Positions 55,401-62,355 of a stretch of DNA of 64,000 nt are shown piece by piece. Source of the DNA: Siphonodentalium dalli (lineage: Eukaryota; Mollusca; Scaphopoda; Gadilida; Siphonodentaliidae); assembly GCA_032622095.1 (NCBI GenBank), contig CP136069.1, positions 10,680,036-10,744,035 of the forward strand. The letters run 5' to 3'. The translations under genes and the position numbers were made by a program. Under the pieces are notes generated by a model. It made no database searches and was not told where the DNA came from. It worked only from the letters and a program-made list of their open reading frames with translations. Position 1 is the first letter of the stretch. The number at the start of each line of letters is the position of its first letter.

Positions 55401-58400
55401 AATTACATTTTAGGAGTTTCTTAAATGCCAAAATTGTTGGATTTGTGTCCGACGATTAGCTTTCTTGAGTAAATTCTCCCAACCTGCAAAGGTATCTGTG
55501 TCACGTGATTAGCTCGCATTGCTAAATTCTCACAACATGCAAGTTCACGCGAATAAGCCAAACGGAAATTGAATTCAATGGACAAAATCTCTTACAACTG
55601 CATGTTTTATATAATTTATAATAAATACTGAACAAATACATATTAGTTACTTTGTGATATGTTATACCATAATACCCATGATGGTACGCAATCAAATAAT
55701 GTTAAAACCTATGAACTATTTGTTTATAATACGCAAGAATATACGTTGGAATGTCGTTTTGATTTTTCAATCGATTGATGTGACGTCAGTTCATTCATGA
55801 TTTTGAACCAGTCAATGACGTCACGAGCGCCTTGTAATGATCGATGATCCACGGGGGACAAACCTGTAAAGTTTCAGACCTGTGTCACAGTTTGAACATA
55901 ATCAACACCATGGACTAGATACTGTCTAATTTAAGCGGAAATACCACTGGGAGCCCCGGGTCAGGGTGTCGATCACTGGGAGCCCCGGGTCAGGGTGTCG
56001 ATCACTGGGAGCCCCGGGTCAGGGTGTCGATCACTGGGAGCCCCGGGTCAGGGTGTCGATCACTGTGGGCATCAGGGTTCAAAGGGTTAAGTAGATGACT
56101 ACATTGAAGAAAATGATTAGCTGATCATCATAGTCTGTTGTAACTCCAGAACAATTTAAAGGCACTGGAGGAAATTTAGGATCACATGTTATAATGGAGA
56201 GGTGTCAATTAGTACAGTAGGCAAGGAGCTATATGCTTACGATGTGCACAAAAAAATAAAAAATAAAGACCTCCCTCATTGATTCAGAAAAAAAAACTGT
56301 CTGAGACTCCAATTTTTTTTTTCGGCCTTAGGCCAAAGAAAAATAAACATCTGGTTTGGGTTACATGTAAAAAAAAAAATACCAGAAACATTTCGACAAA
56401 AAAAAAATAGGGTCGGTAGGTAGGCTTGACATTTTATTTTTTTTATTTTATTTTTTTATTTTGACGTAAAGTCTTATGGATTTTCATATCTTGTGCAAGA
56501 TTTCGATGACAGTAATTTTGATTATCTTTGTATAAACAGTAATAAAAGCAATGCTGCAAAAAATGACAGATAACTCATTTTGAGACATTGCAAAATTTTT
56601 GTTTTGTTTTTATTTTAAAACATTTCAGAAATAATTCTTGAAAACCATGAAAAAAACTTTAGGGTAGGGGGTTTAAAATATGGTAGGTAGGGTAACCCAC
56701 ACCACAAGTATTTTTTTCTTTGGCCTTATTCATTTAGATTCGTTATCATTATTGGTTTTCGGCAGATAACTCCCGAGTTATGAAATCTTTCTGAAATGCA
56801 ATTGGAAACCAGTTGTGAAATGCATTAGAAACAAGCCAATGGGCATATTATGCCACTACAGGGGTGCTCTTGTTTTATTTACAGGTATATTTGCTGGATT
56901 CATTTGATCATTTACATGTATTTTGTAATTTACAGGTGTATACTCTTGACTCCATAGACTCATTCCAATTCTACTACAATCCAAGTCGAACAGCAGGAAG
57001 AACAATCAATCTAGAGCGATGTGCTGAACAAATAGCCACTCTCTGCTCCACTTTAGGAGAGTACCCGAACGTCAGATACCGCAGGTATGAACAAAACAAT
57101 TTGCTCTGCTTTAGGAGAGTATCCTAATGTCGGATACCGCAGGTACAGTATGAACAAAACAAGCTGCCACTCTTTAGGAGAGTATCTTAATGTCCAATAG
57201 TGCAGGTGTGAACAAAACAAATTGTCAAATACTGCAGAAATGAACGAAACAAGTTTTCAAATACCACAGGGGTGAACAAAACAAATTGTCAAATACCGCT
57301 GAAATGAACAAAACAAGTTTTCAAATACCGCAGTTATGAACAAAACTAATTGTTGGATACTGCAGTATGAACAAAACAATTTGTAAGATACTGCAGTTAA
57401 TGTGTTATTGATGGAGTAATTTTTCTCAGTTTAATTAAGCTGTTTTACCATGCAACCAACGCTGTTTAATTAACCTGATTTATCATGCAACCAACGTTGT
57501 TTAATTAAGCTGTTTTACCATGCAACCAATGCTGTTTAATTAAGCTGTTTTATCATGCAACCAACGTTGTTTAATTAAGCTGTTTTACCATGCAACCAAC
57601 GCTGTTTAATTAACCTGATTTATCATGCAACCAACGTTGTTTAATTAAGCTGATTTACCATGCAACCAATGCTGTTTAATTAAGCTGTTTTACCATGCAA
57701 CCAACGCTGTTTAATTAACCTGATTTACCATGCAACCAACGTTGTTTAATTAAGCTGTTTTACCATGCAACCAACGCTGTTTAATTAAGCTGTTTTACCA
57801 TGCAACCAATGCTGTTTAATTAAGCTGTTTTACCATGCAACCAATGCTGTTTAATTAAGCTGTTTTACCATGCAACCAATGCTGTTTAATTAAGCTGTTT
57901 TACCATGCAACCAACGTTGTTTAATTAAGCTGTTTTACCTTGCAACCAACGTTGTTTAATTAACCTGTTTTACCATGCAACCAACGTTGTTTAATTAACC
58001 TGTTTTACCATGCAACCAACGTTGTTTAATTAACCTGTTTTACCATGCAACCAACGTTGTTTAATTAACCTGTTTTACCATGCAACCAACGTTGTTTAAT
58101 TAACCTGTTTTACCATGCAACCAATGCTGTTTAATTAACCTGTTTTACCATGCAACCAATGCTGTTTAATTAAGCTGTTTTACCTTGCAACCAACATTGT
58201 TTAATTAAGCTGTTTTACCATGCAACCAACGCTGTTTAATTAACCTGTTTTACCATGCAACCAATGCTGTTTAATTAAGCTGTTTTACCATGCAACCAAT
58301 GCTGTTTAATTAAGTTGTTTTACCTTGCAACCAACGCTGGGACAGTTAAGCTGTTTTACCATGCAACCAACGTTGTTTAATTAACCTGTTTTACCATGCA

Positions 58401-60630
58401 ACCAACGCTGGGACAGTTGATTTTATTGGTAAAAGGTTTATATATCTTGATGATGATCGATCCTACAAACTCAGCTCTCCAATGGTTTTTCTTGTTTCAG
58501 TGATTTTGACAGAAATGCTGAATTTGCTCAGATGGTTCAGCAGAAACTAGATGCATACAGAGCCGATGATCACACTATGGGCGAGGTATTTATCCTAAAT
58601 AAGTCACTGAAGAGTGTTAGATTCATAAACTTTTAATTTCACCAGTCAAGTCTGGTCTGTCATTTGCAGAATGAGGTCCCCAGAGGGTGAATTTAGTGAT
58701 TCTATTCCGCAAGGCAGGCTATCATCACCAAATTCACCCTCTGTGGACCTCATTCAGCTCAGGCCTCATCTTTTCTGAAAAGTTTCTTTATTATCAAATT
58801 TCTATAGAAACTTAGATTCTATTTCTTTAATGTTTAGTTTATCTACATCCCCAAATTGGCAGACGACACATTGCATAATCAAGGCTCCTAATGGGTGCAC
58901 ATCACAATATTCAACATTCGTGAACTTCAATCTGACTCCAATGCAGATGAGGCCATGCAGAATGAGGTTTCAAGAGGGTGAATTTGGTGATGCTAGCCTG
59001 CTATGTGGGATAGCGTCACTAAATTCACCCTCTGGGGACCTCATTCTGCAAAGCAAATGAAAACTCTAAAATCAAGTGGCAATACGGCCATATTTCGTTG
59101 ACCAAAATGTTGATAAATAACACATTTTGGGAAATTTGATGCCATAGTTGACAGTGGTTAGCATTATTTTTTTGCAATTAATCGATTCTGATAACTAAAA
59201 CGTATTTTGAAGAAATCTTGTTGTTGTTGTTGTTGTTGTATCTTGATGATATGGGGACCCTCTGGTCGGATTGAGTACCTTTAAGGGGCGCTTAATCGGA
59301 TTATGCATCTTTAATAATCAGCTTGTTCACCAGTCAAGCAGTAATAGACTCTAAAGTTCTGTGGGCTAGCATCACCAAGTTCACTCTCTGGTGACCTCAT
59401 TCTGCTTAGGCCTAATCTTCTGTCAAGTATCTATTGTCTCAAATTAACATCACTTTTTGTTACGCTCTCCCGAATAGTGGTCTATCATCACCAAATTCAC
59501 CCTCTGGGGACCTCATTCTACATGGCCTCATCTGCTATGGGAGACAGACTCAGATTGAAGTTTCCAAATGGCGAATATTGTGATGTACACCCATTGGGAA
59601 CCTCGATTAGGCAATGTGTCGTCAGCCAATTTGGGGATATAGAGAAACTGAACTAAATTTTTAGTTTATCCCCTCTCCAGTTGAGCTACAGTGTCATTAA
59701 CTCTTTAATTTTAGTTTAGTTTCTCTATATCCCCAAATTTTCAGATGACACAATGCTAACCTTATGTGCCCAATGGCTGCACATCACAATATTCACCATC
59801 TGGGAACATAAATCGGAGTCTAGATCTCCAATGCAGAATGAGGTCCCCCCCCCCAGAGGATGAATTTGTTGATGCTAGTCTCCTGTGCAGGGTAGCTTCA
59901 CTAAATTCACCGTCTGGGGACCTCATTCTGCATATGTTTACAGGCCTGATATTAAACCCCAAGCAACAATGAATGTTCACAAGGCTCAATATATTTTTTT
60001 TTTCACTGGCTGTCAAAATGACAGACACCAATTGGATGGTGTTGGTCATTTCAAAATTGTGCCTGTCAAAATTCAGATTACTGTATGAGACAGTATTTAA
60101 GTTTCCAATTGACTTACTATTCGTCAATGACAGACACATTTTAGTGATCGTCCAATTCGTCAGCCTGGAAAAACCCATCTTATTTTTGTTTTCAAAACTT
60201 CAAAATTTTTATAATGATTAATAAATATACACATGCAATTCACAAAAGACATAAGTATATTCTCTCTGAATTGATCTGAAATTTAACAAGGAACTATGTT
60301 TTACTTTCAAATATCCGATTTGGCCAGTAGTGGCTCCTTGGACGTACCTAAACAGATACAGATTCTTTAAAAAATTGCATTTGACAAAATGTCCGACATA
60401 CAGAAGTGCACTGGACATGAGCTAATTTCGTCGGACAATGACCGTGACCAGCCACTTATTTTGAGCCTTGAATGCTCACAAGGTTTTTGTATGTTTCAGG
60501 GTCCTCAGAAAGACCGGTCAGTGCTTCTCATTCTGGACAGAGGTTTTGATCCAATCACACCACTTCTACATGAACTGACTCTTCAAGCCATGGCATACGA
60601 TCTGATCCCGATTGAGAATGATGTCTATAA
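40406..60630 (+). CDS. STXBP1: Munc18/unc-18-like syntaxin-binding protein gene, 5' eight coding exons (3' end beyond window)
   Basis: Sec1/Munc18 (SM) family protein. Known members bind closed syntaxin and assembling SNAREs and are needed for vesicle exocytosis at the plasma membrane. Coding exons: 40406-40433, 43748-43879, 47611-47687, 53100-53178, 54038-54141, 56936-57084, 58501-58585, 60500-60630. All introns are GT-AG and all phases match, giving 261 codons plus 2 nt without a stop. Landmarks: [15 protein letters not shown] (residues 30-44), [44 protein letters not shown] (end of domain 1), [50 protein letters not shown]. With a 3-residue offset, D31, R36, K43 and E56 match mammalian D34, R39, K46 and E59 in the syntaxin-contact region. 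The order and spacing fit STXBP1/2 better than STXBP3. The remaining ~330 residues must lie beyond 64000. The symbol marks the clade; STXBP2-type orthology is not excluded. Confidence 0.93.
40689..41012. mobile_element. MITE with ~50-bp near-perfect terminal inverted repeats (intron 1)
   Basis: The left arm TGCCACCGCAGATGCTGCG... through GGGGAAAATCGCAGGTG (40689-40739) is the near-exact inverse of 40961-41012. CATA flanks both sides and may be the target duplication. There is no coding capacity. The next element begins 15 bp downstream. Confidence 0.85.
41027..42017. mobile_element. Non-autonomous pogo/Tigger-like element (intron 1)
   Basis: Starts CAGTAAAACCTCTCCAAACC and ends with the inverse, ...GAGGTTTTACTG, flanked by TA on both sides (41025-41026 and 42018-42019). 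Subterminal copies of 'ccgaa' words repeat inside both ends. It is 991 bp with no transposase frame. The TIR form and TA duplication fit the Tc1/mariner-pogo group. It is the intact relative of the nested element at 47773-50463. Confidence 0.85.
42018..43259. other. Intron 1 interior, nothing recognised
   Basis: AT-rich intronic sequence. Two similar words ('cctgacgatt/catgtg' near 42832 and 42945) form a weak duplication. No exon, RNA gene or clear element ends. Confidence 0.4.
43260..43712. mobile_element. Half of a mariner-like hairpin MITE, interrupted by another insertion
   Basis: From 'gagagctttccgatgaatgg' to '...ctttgggcatta', then 'ctgta' after the inserted element, this is the right half of the family seen complete at 62088-62343. 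The left arm is missing. The element at 43369-43704 splits its terminus. Confidence 0.7.
43369..43704. mobile_element. PIF/Harbinger-like MITE inserted in the mariner-like terminus
   Basis: The ends are GACCAAAGAAAA and TTTTCTTTGGCC, flanked by TTA on both sides (43366-43368, 43705-43707). Removing it and one TTA restores the mariner-like end GGGCATTACTGTA, so the insertion is directly visible. A 3-bp TTA duplication and GGCC ends fit PIF/Harbinger. It is 336 bp and non-coding. A second copy in opposite orientation is at 56331-56725. Confidence 0.8.
43748..43879 (+). CDS. STXBP1: unc-18-like gene, coding exon 2
   Basis: Acceptor TTCTTCTATTCCAG before 43748 and donor GTGAGT at 43880; phase 1 in, phase 1 out. 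It encodes [18 protein letters not shown], then [17 protein letters not shown] and HEITSMGIT, the first beta-strands of domain 1, with the conserved Asp and Arg of the syntaxin-binding surface. The acceptor lies only ~35 bp downstream of a transposon end (43712). Confidence 0.95.
43986..44154 (+). repeat. Duplicated block: Harbinger-MITE tail joined to exon 2 tail
   Basis: 43986-44092 repeats 43585-43676 (inside the Harbinger-like MITE), and 44093-44154 repeats 43835-43896. The second part is the last 45 nt of exon 2, its GTGAGT donor and the first intron bases, apparently unchanged. The 158 bp that separate these parts in the original are absent from the copy. There is no acceptor in front, so it is probably an exon fossil. 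Confidence 0.85.
44155..46495. repeat. Intron 2: decayed repeats, no exon
   Basis: 44640-44714 shares ~75 bp with 43918-43990 ('gaagacactaaatggttagg...'). 45190-45307 is the right half of the mariner-like hairpin family ending GGGCATTACTGTA. 45640-46140 holds degenerate ~150-200-bp repeats containing 'ggaaatttccaac' and 'gctaggattttgcgattttc'. I see no coding exon between 43880 and 47610. Confidence 0.55.
46496..46750. mobile_element. hAT-like hairpin MITE, short form (intron 2)
   Basis: Ends CAAGCCTTGAAATAGTGTG and CACACTATTTCAAGGCTTG. Flanks are ATTGGCCA and ATGGGCCA, an 8-bp target duplication with one mismatch. The body is two hairpins built on CAGAATGAGGTCCCCAGAGG and its inverse. It is 255 bp and non-coding. 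Confidence 0.85.
46751..47610. repeat. Intron 2 end, with a 30-bp exact duplication
   Basis: 47131-47160 and 47161-47190 are two exact copies of a 30-bp unit beginning ATGTGTGCAGGACTTTATGT. The rest is AT-rich intron with no recognised feature before the exon 3 acceptor. Confidence 0.6.
47611..47687 (+). CDS. STXBP1: unc-18-like gene, coding exon 3
   Basis: Acceptor TTTTCTGCAG and donor GTATTA at 47688; phase 1 in, phase 0 out. It encodes (L)[25 protein letters not shown]. The T of exon 2 completes the Leu codon. The last 21 nt and the donor are copied further into the intron (see 47730-47750 and 50475-50495). Confidence 0.95.
48008..48880. mobile_element. hAT-like non-autonomous element
   Basis: TIRs CAGGGACCAGCC and GGCTGGTCCCTG, flanked by an exact 8-bp duplication ATGCAGTA (48000-48007 and 48881-48888). 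Subterminal inverted words 'cttcgcc...ttcgccct' occur near both ends. It is 873 bp with no transposase frame. Confidence 0.9.
49131..49560. mobile_element. piggyBac-like hairpin MITE, copy A (with TTAA duplications)
   Basis: TTAA-CCCTTTACCCAACA ... TGTTGGGTAAAGGG-TTAA. TTAA duplication and CCC/GGG ends are piggyBac-like. The left internal hairpin has lost most of both arms; the right hairpin (about 49337-49407) is intact. Confidence 0.88.
49601..49665. repeat. 13-bp minisatellite, 5 copies
   Basis: Five exact copies of TGTTCACTCAAAG. The related element at 41027-42017 has a single copy at the same place, so the expansion arose after the two copies separated. Confidence 0.9.
49785..50131. mobile_element. 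Mariner-like MITE nested in the pogo-like element
   Basis: Arms TACCGCTATTCTCAAAGTAA and the inverse, ...TTACTTTAAGTATAGCGGTA. Absent from the related element at 41027-42017. The termini resemble those at 60644 and 62088 (TAC.G..AT.CTC.AA.TAATTGACC). Confidence 0.78.
50539..51200. other. Intron 3 stretch with small inverted repeats
   Basis: 50567-50608 contains 'aatcgactaattgaccg' and its near inverse. Words such as 'agcacccctac' and, further on, GTGGCACCCCTAA near 53820 recall hAT-type termini, but no pair of ends could be matched. No exon seen. Confidence 0.35.
51201..51599. mobile_element. piggyBac-like hairpin MITE, copy B (with TTAA duplications)
   Basis: TTAA-CCCTTTACCCAACA ... TGTTGGGTAAAGGG-TTAA. 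It has two intact internal hairpins (about 51233-51298 and 51378-51446), each with ~26-bp arms CCAATGCATTCTCTT.TATA and inverse. The two hairpin loops are inverse to each other, so the whole element is an inverted repeat of hairpins. Confidence 0.9.
51600..52067. other. Intron 3, nothing recognised
   Basis: AT-rich sequence. The 62-codon frame at 51652-51840 matches nothing I know and has no splice context. Confidence 0.4.
52068..52425. mobile_element. Truncated hairpin MITE flanked by 74-bp direct repeats
   Basis: 52068-52141 and 52352-52425 are near-identical 74-bp direct repeats. Between them lies a copy of the hairpin element of 37399-37840 with its right terminus (GATATGGCAGGTCA) but without the left one. 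The hairpin arms lie at about 52164-52187 and 52279-52303. Confidence 0.8.
52621..53023. mobile_element. hAT-like hairpin MITE, long form, just upstream of exon 4
   Basis: Starts CAAGTCTGCAAATAGTGTG and ends CGCTATTTGCAGGCTTG. Flanks TTAATAAG and ATAATAAG form an 8-bp duplication with one mismatch. It contains two GAATGAGGTCCCCAGAGGG hairpins separated by ~160 bp of core. It ends 76 bp before the exon 4 start. Confidence 0.82.
53100..53178 (+). CDS. STXBP1: unc-18-like gene, coding exon 4
   Basis: Acceptor TTTTTCTCTTGCAG and donor GTATGC at 53179; phase 0 in, phase 1 out. It encodes [26 protein letters not shown], matching the family segment that leads into the CPDxLFNEL motif. A hAT-like MITE ends 76 bp before the exon. 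Confidence 0.93.
53179..54037. other. Intron 4, possible decayed hAT end
   Basis: No exon or repeat pair. Near 53745-53822, words AATCGATTATCGG, TTTAATCGTGGCACCCCTAA resemble a hAT-type end, but its partner end was not found. Confidence 0.35.
54038..54141 (+). CDS. STXBP1: unc-18-like gene, coding exon 5
   Basis: Acceptor TTAATTTTTCAG and donor GTTTGT at 54142; phase 1 in, phase 0 out. It encodes [35 protein letters not shown]. The exon ends at residue 140, close to the domain 1/domain 2 boundary of SM proteins. Confidence 0.95.
54399..54634. mobile_element. hAT-like hairpin MITE, short form, exact 8-bp target duplication
   Basis: Ends CAAGCCTTGAAATAGTGTG and CACTATTTCAAGGCTTG, flanked by exact GTCATTTG on both sides (54391-54398, 54635-54642). 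Two internal hairpins; the second is shortened. This copy best supports the 8-bp duplication. Confidence 0.9.
54643..55945. other. Intron 5, mostly featureless; one 21-bp-stem hairpin
   Basis: 55246-55317 folds: GCTAGGTTTCGTGGCCATATA pairs with ACTATATGGCCACGAAAACTAGC apart from one mismatch (arms described in part). Otherwise AT-rich intron with no exon or recognised element. Confidence 0.5.
55946..56062. repeat. 29-bp GC-rich minisatellite, 4 copies
   Basis: Four copies of CACTGGGAGCCCCGGGTCAG + GGTGTCGAT, essentially exact. It stands out from the AT-rich intron by composition. Confidence 0.93.
56331..56725. mobile_element. PIF/Harbinger-like MITE, second copy (intron 5)
   Basis: Ends GGCCAAAGAAAAATAAAC and TTTTTTTCTTTGGCC, flanked by TTA (56328-56330, 56726-56728). 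The inside shares 'tagggtcggtaggtaggctt' and 'aaaactttagggtagggggt' with 43369-43704 in the opposite orientation. 395 bp, non-coding. Confidence 0.85.
56885..56935 (+). other. Duplicated exon 6 start with its own acceptor, in frame
   Basis: TTTATTTACAG precedes 56885. The next 51 nt read [17 protein letters not shown] and run in frame into VYTLDSIDS of exon 6. The first eight residues match VYTLDSID except at two positions, while most other codon differences are synonymous. Either a decayed alternative exon or a usable alternative acceptor adding 17 residues. Confidence 0.6.
56936..57084 (+). CDS. STXBP1: unc-18-like gene, coding exon 6
   Basis: Acceptor TTGTAATTTACAG and donor GTATGA at 57085; phase 0 in, phase 2 out. 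It encodes [49 protein letters not shown], the start of domain 2. I chose 56936 over the upstream in-frame acceptor (exon from 56885) because it joins ...YESQ directly to VYTLD as in the family, with no insertion. Copies of both exon edges lie in the flanking introns. Confidence 0.93.
57085..57397 (+). repeat. Tandem degenerate copies of the exon 6 tail and donor
   Basis: Two recognisable copies of the exon 6 3' end (TTTAGGAGAGTA...CCGCAG|GT) end at 57142 and 57204. About six shorter degenerate ~35-40-bp units (TACCGCAG..ATGAACAAAACAA) follow. The first copy differs from the exon at three synonymous sites and one changed codon within [10 protein letters not shown]. Confidence 0.85.
57428..58430. 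repeat. 35-bp minisatellite, ~28 copies (intron 6)
   Basis: Unit TTTAATTAAGCTGTTTTACC + ATGCAACCAACGCTG (35 bp; period checked at 57481/57516). Variants are AAGCTG/AACCTG and ACGTTG/ACGCTG/ATGCTG. The last units lose TTTAATTAA for GGGACAGTTAA. Nearly every unit holds the palindrome TTAATTAA. It ends ~70 bp before the exon 7 acceptor. Confidence 0.95.
58501..58585 (+). CDS. STXBP1: unc-18-like gene, coding exon 7
   Basis: Acceptor TTTTTCTTGTTTCAG and donor GTATTT at 58586; phase 2 in, phase 0 out. It encodes (S)[28 protein letters not shown], part of domain 2. The 35-bp minisatellite ends ~75 bp upstream. Confidence 0.94.
58647..59060. mobile_element. hAT-like hairpin MITE, long form, degraded (intron 7)
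   Basis: The left end CAAGTCTGGTCTGTCATTTG resembles the family. Two GAATGAGG...CCTCATTC hairpins at about 58667-58755 and 58959-59047 flank a ~200-bp core with 'ctacatccccaaattggcag'. The right terminus is eroded. Confidence 0.75.
59218..59238. repeat. (TTG)n microsatellite
   Basis: About seven tandem TTG triplets. Confidence 0.85.
59340..59950. mobile_element. Degraded long-form hAT-like hairpin MITE(s) (intron 7)
   Basis: Several family hairpin halves: 59366-59403, 59470-59520 and a full hairpin at about 59833-59935. The core words 'tctctatatccccaaatt' and 'cccattgggaacctcgatt' lie between them. It looks like one or two overlapping, eroded copies. Confidence 0.65.
60500..60630 (+). CDS. 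STXBP1: unc-18-like gene, coding exon 8 (last one visible)
   Basis: Acceptor TTTTTGTATGTTTCAG and donor GTGAGT at 60631; phase 0 in, phase 2 out. It encodes [43 protein letters not shown] plus two bases (AA), spanning the end of domain 2 and the start of domain 3a. LILDRGFDP and PIENDVYK are hallmark SM motifs. A mariner-like MITE begins 13 bp after the donor. No following exon was found up to 64000. Confidence 0.95.
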
Positions 60631-60643
60631 GTGAGTACAAACA

Positions 60644-61998
60644 TACAGCTATGCTCTAATTAATTGACCCCTTTAACGCAGTTGTGGGACGGTAGTGACC
60701 GTGGTCGTATCTCTAGTCAATCAGTCAAGTAGTATCACCATGAAAGCTATCGGTTGGCATGCGGTATCAATTGGTAGTCTTACTTCGGTAAAAGTTTTTA
60801 ACTGCGTTAACCAAGCATTAATTTTTTTTGCAACTGCAATAACAGCAAATTTAATCTAGAAATTTTTAAACATGTCAGCGTTTGACCGCCGCCATTTTCA
60901 ATCGCCAAGAAGCCATATCTACACCATCAGGGGTATCTATTTTCATAATAACTAAACACATAGTATTTCAATTAAAGTGATGTGAAACACTCTGGTAGGG
61001 TGATCAAATAGAAATGGAGAACAATCTTGTTCAAAGTAGTTATTTTTACCAATATTATATCTAAATTGACAACACACACCGTCATTCTTATATATTAATA
61101 AAATGCAGTGACTGCCAATGGCGAAATCGTTTTCGTTAGTTTATCGCCAATGGATGCGTCCCGATTAGAGTAGTAAATATTTACAATTTAGTGTAGTTCA
61201 GACAATGTTTTCTATGGAGTGGAACGGTTGATTTCTTTGAGATTTTAGGTGGTGTTAGTAGAATGCTACATTCCCCCATTTGGCATAGCACCTGAGTACT
61301 AACTTATCAGTTTAACCCTTTACCCAACAAACCGGCCAAAACCGGCCAAATAAAGCTTCAACAGCCTAAAATATCTTCGGTCTGTCTCAATAGAACCATA
61401 CATATATGGATATCATTGGAACCGGCTCCTTGACCACATTGTGATAGTTACAGTTAGCCCTGTGCCAATGCATTCTCTTATATATGCGAGTCGACCATAG
61501 GTCGCCTCGCATATATAAGAGAATGCATTGGCCTAAAAAAAATCTTTTTTTAACATTTTTTCTTACATTCTTTAACAATTTTATAATTTTTAATGTGTTA
61601 AGCCAATGCATTCTCTTATATATGCGAGGCGACCTATGGTCGACTCGCATATATAAGAGAATGCATTGGCACAGGGCCCTTCTGTTGGGTAAAGGGTTAA
61701 CGCACCCGAACAAGTACATAATATGTCTTTAATAAACTGTTTACGGTTTATTCAACATACCAAGTTGCGTCAACAATGCAGCTCACACCGCATTGTAATG
61801 CCGACTTTAACAAAAATTAAAATCATATAAACATTGCATGAAGAATACTGTATAACTGCGATAGTGAGGTGATGCCGATGCCGCTGTCGGCGGCGGTATA
61901 ATAGGCTGCGGTTCATCGCATGAACGTGGTTGAGTACCATGGTAATAGCAGTGGTCAACCTCGTTAAGGAGGGACGATTAATTAAGAGCATAGCTGTA
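60644..61998. mobile_element. Mariner-like MITE starting 13 bp after the exon 8 donor
   Basis: Arms TACAGCTATGCTCTAATTAA (60644) and the inverse, TTAATTAAGAGCATAGCTGTA (in two parts ending 61998). The body is non-coding and carries the piggyBac-like insertion at 61312-61700. The TA ends and terminal form match 49785 and 62088. Confidence 0.78.
61312..61700. mobile_element. piggyBac-like hairpin MITE, copy C, reverse orientation (with TTAA duplications)
   Basis: TTAA-CCCTTTACCCAACA ... TGTTGGGTAAAGGG-TTAA. It is the reverse-complement arrangement of copy B, with both internal hairpins intact (about 61465-61531 and 61602-61670). Nested in the mariner-like MITE of intron 8. Confidence 0.9.
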
Positions 61999-62087
61999 CC
62001 ACGATTCATATACTCTATATCTACATGTATGATCAAACTATGCAGCTCTTCTGAACTAGGTATAGCAAGCACTAGGTATAGCAAGCA

Positions 62088-62343
62088 TACAGTAATGCTC
62101 TAAATAATCGACTCATTAACCACAGCAGAATTATGGGTAACTTTTCAGGATTTAGTCGGATATATGGCTTGTTGCCATTCATCGGAAAGCTCTCGGGGAG
62201 AGGAAGGGATATACGTACGTACTTTATATTCTCGGGGAGAGCTTTCCGATGAATGCCAACAAGCCATATTTCCGACTAAATCCTGAAAAATTACCCATAA
62301 TTCTGATGTGGTTAAGGGGTCGATTATTTAGGGCATTACTGTA
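62088..62343. mobile_element. Mariner-like long-palindrome MITE (intron 8)
   Basis: TACAGTAATGCTCTAAATAA ... and the inverse ending GGGCATTACTGTA. The arms are ~110 bp each around a ~30-bp loop near 62210-62235, so almost the whole 256 bp is one hairpin. It is the complete form of the halves at 43260 and 45190. Confidence 0.88.
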
Positions 62344-62355
62344 GTCCAGTGTATC

